Below, in pieces: positions 45,234-45,388 of a DNA stretch of 45,388 nt. The notes below the pieces were generated by a model. That model was not told the origin of the DNA. It made no database searches and worked only from the letters and a program-made list of their open reading frames with translations. The position numbers and the translations under genes are program-made. Origin of the DNA: an uncultured Granulosicoccaceae bacterium (GTDB lineage: Bacteria > Pseudomonadota > Gammaproteobacteria > Granulosicoccales > Granulosicoccaceae); contig CALDUO010000124.1 in assembly GCA_937923745.1 (NCBI GenBank), positions 1 through 45,388 of the forward strand. Direction: 5' to 3'. Positions within the stretch are counted from its first letter, which is position 1, and every line of letters starts with the position of its first letter.

Positions 45234-45388
45234 CTAGGATTTCGTCGACCTTGTTGGTATCAAGGTGTGTGTGATACACATGATTGACCTGCATCATCGG
45301 ACCACCGGCGCAGGCTGCCAAACATTCTTCTTCCTCTTTCAGAAAAATTTTGCCGTCGGGTGTGCTCTCGCCAATCGAGATACCGTAC
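45220..45388 (-). CDS. nuoE: NADH-quinone oxidoreductase subunit E, C-terminal part
   Basis: The gene continues beyond the right edge; only the last 55 codons are seen, running on from a codon split at 45388. The visible part has E-E-C-L-A-A-C-A-G-G-P-M-M-Q-V-N, containing the last two cysteines of the 2Fe-2S N1a site, and ends D-A-L-D-stop (TAG at 45220-45222). It hands electrons beside NuoF. The family is clear despite truncation. Confidence 0.93.
   Translation of the reverse strand, partial: YGISIGESTPDGKIFLKEEEECLAACAGGPMMQVNHVYHTHLDTNKVDEILDALD

Overview
The window is a stretch of bacterial chromosome from a Gram-negative organism, most likely a free-living, possibly marine, gammaproteobacterium. 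Three things point there: a metY-rimP-nusA-infB-rbfA-truB-rpsO-pnp block in the classic proteobacterial order, a 14-gene-type nuo operon, and envelope genes (LpoB-like lipoprotein, OmpA-domain protein, several lipoboxes). The sigma factor / DUF3619 / DUF3106 cluster also fits gamma- or betaproteobacteria. I cannot name a genus from the sequence alone. I see no phage, insertion sequence, CRISPR array or rRNA operon.

Layout. 1-6.1 kb: a GH16 glycoside hydrolase lipoprotein, a small membrane-anchored unknown on the minus strand, and a translationally coupled serC-serA pair for serine synthesis. 6.1-12 kb: a small unknown, an LpoB-like/COG3014-like lipoprotein pair, two small basic membrane proteins, an OmpA-domain periplasmic protein. 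11.4-14.5 kb: a minus-strand pair made of a repeat-rich 811-residue transmembrane coiled-coil protein followed by a signal-peptide/TM protein. 14.8-17.1 kb: an ECF sigma factor, a DUF3619-like membrane protein, a small unknown and a DUF3106 protein, overlapping or abutting. 17.2-20.6 kb (minus): HAD phosphatase, M64 metallopeptidase lipoprotein and a coupled small exported protein. 21-22.5 kb: an amidase. 22.5-32.7 kb (minus): tadA, pnp, rpsO, truB, rbfA, infB, nusA, rimP and initiator tRNA, that is, translation initiation, ribosome maturation and RNA turnover. 33.3-45.4 kb (minus): nuoN-M-L-K-J-I-H-G-F and the 3' end of nuoE, encoding most of respiratory complex I; nuoA-D would lie beyond the right edge.

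The most striking property of the window is not a gene. About 21 separate loci carry short direct tandem repeats (unit 11-18 bp, 2-15 copies, mostly degenerate) with unrelated unit sequences. Inside genes every unit is a multiple of 3; between genes 11-, 13- and 14-bp units are common. At three genes the repeat starts within the last codons and duplicates the stop-codon region into the 3' flank. Several arrays share a GCCAGA core that always reads on the + strand whatever the direction of the host gene. This looks like continuing local tandem duplication filtered by selection on reading frame. It may also explain unusual gene tails (TruB, the 811-residue protein) and the roughly 500-bp gap inside the nuo operon.
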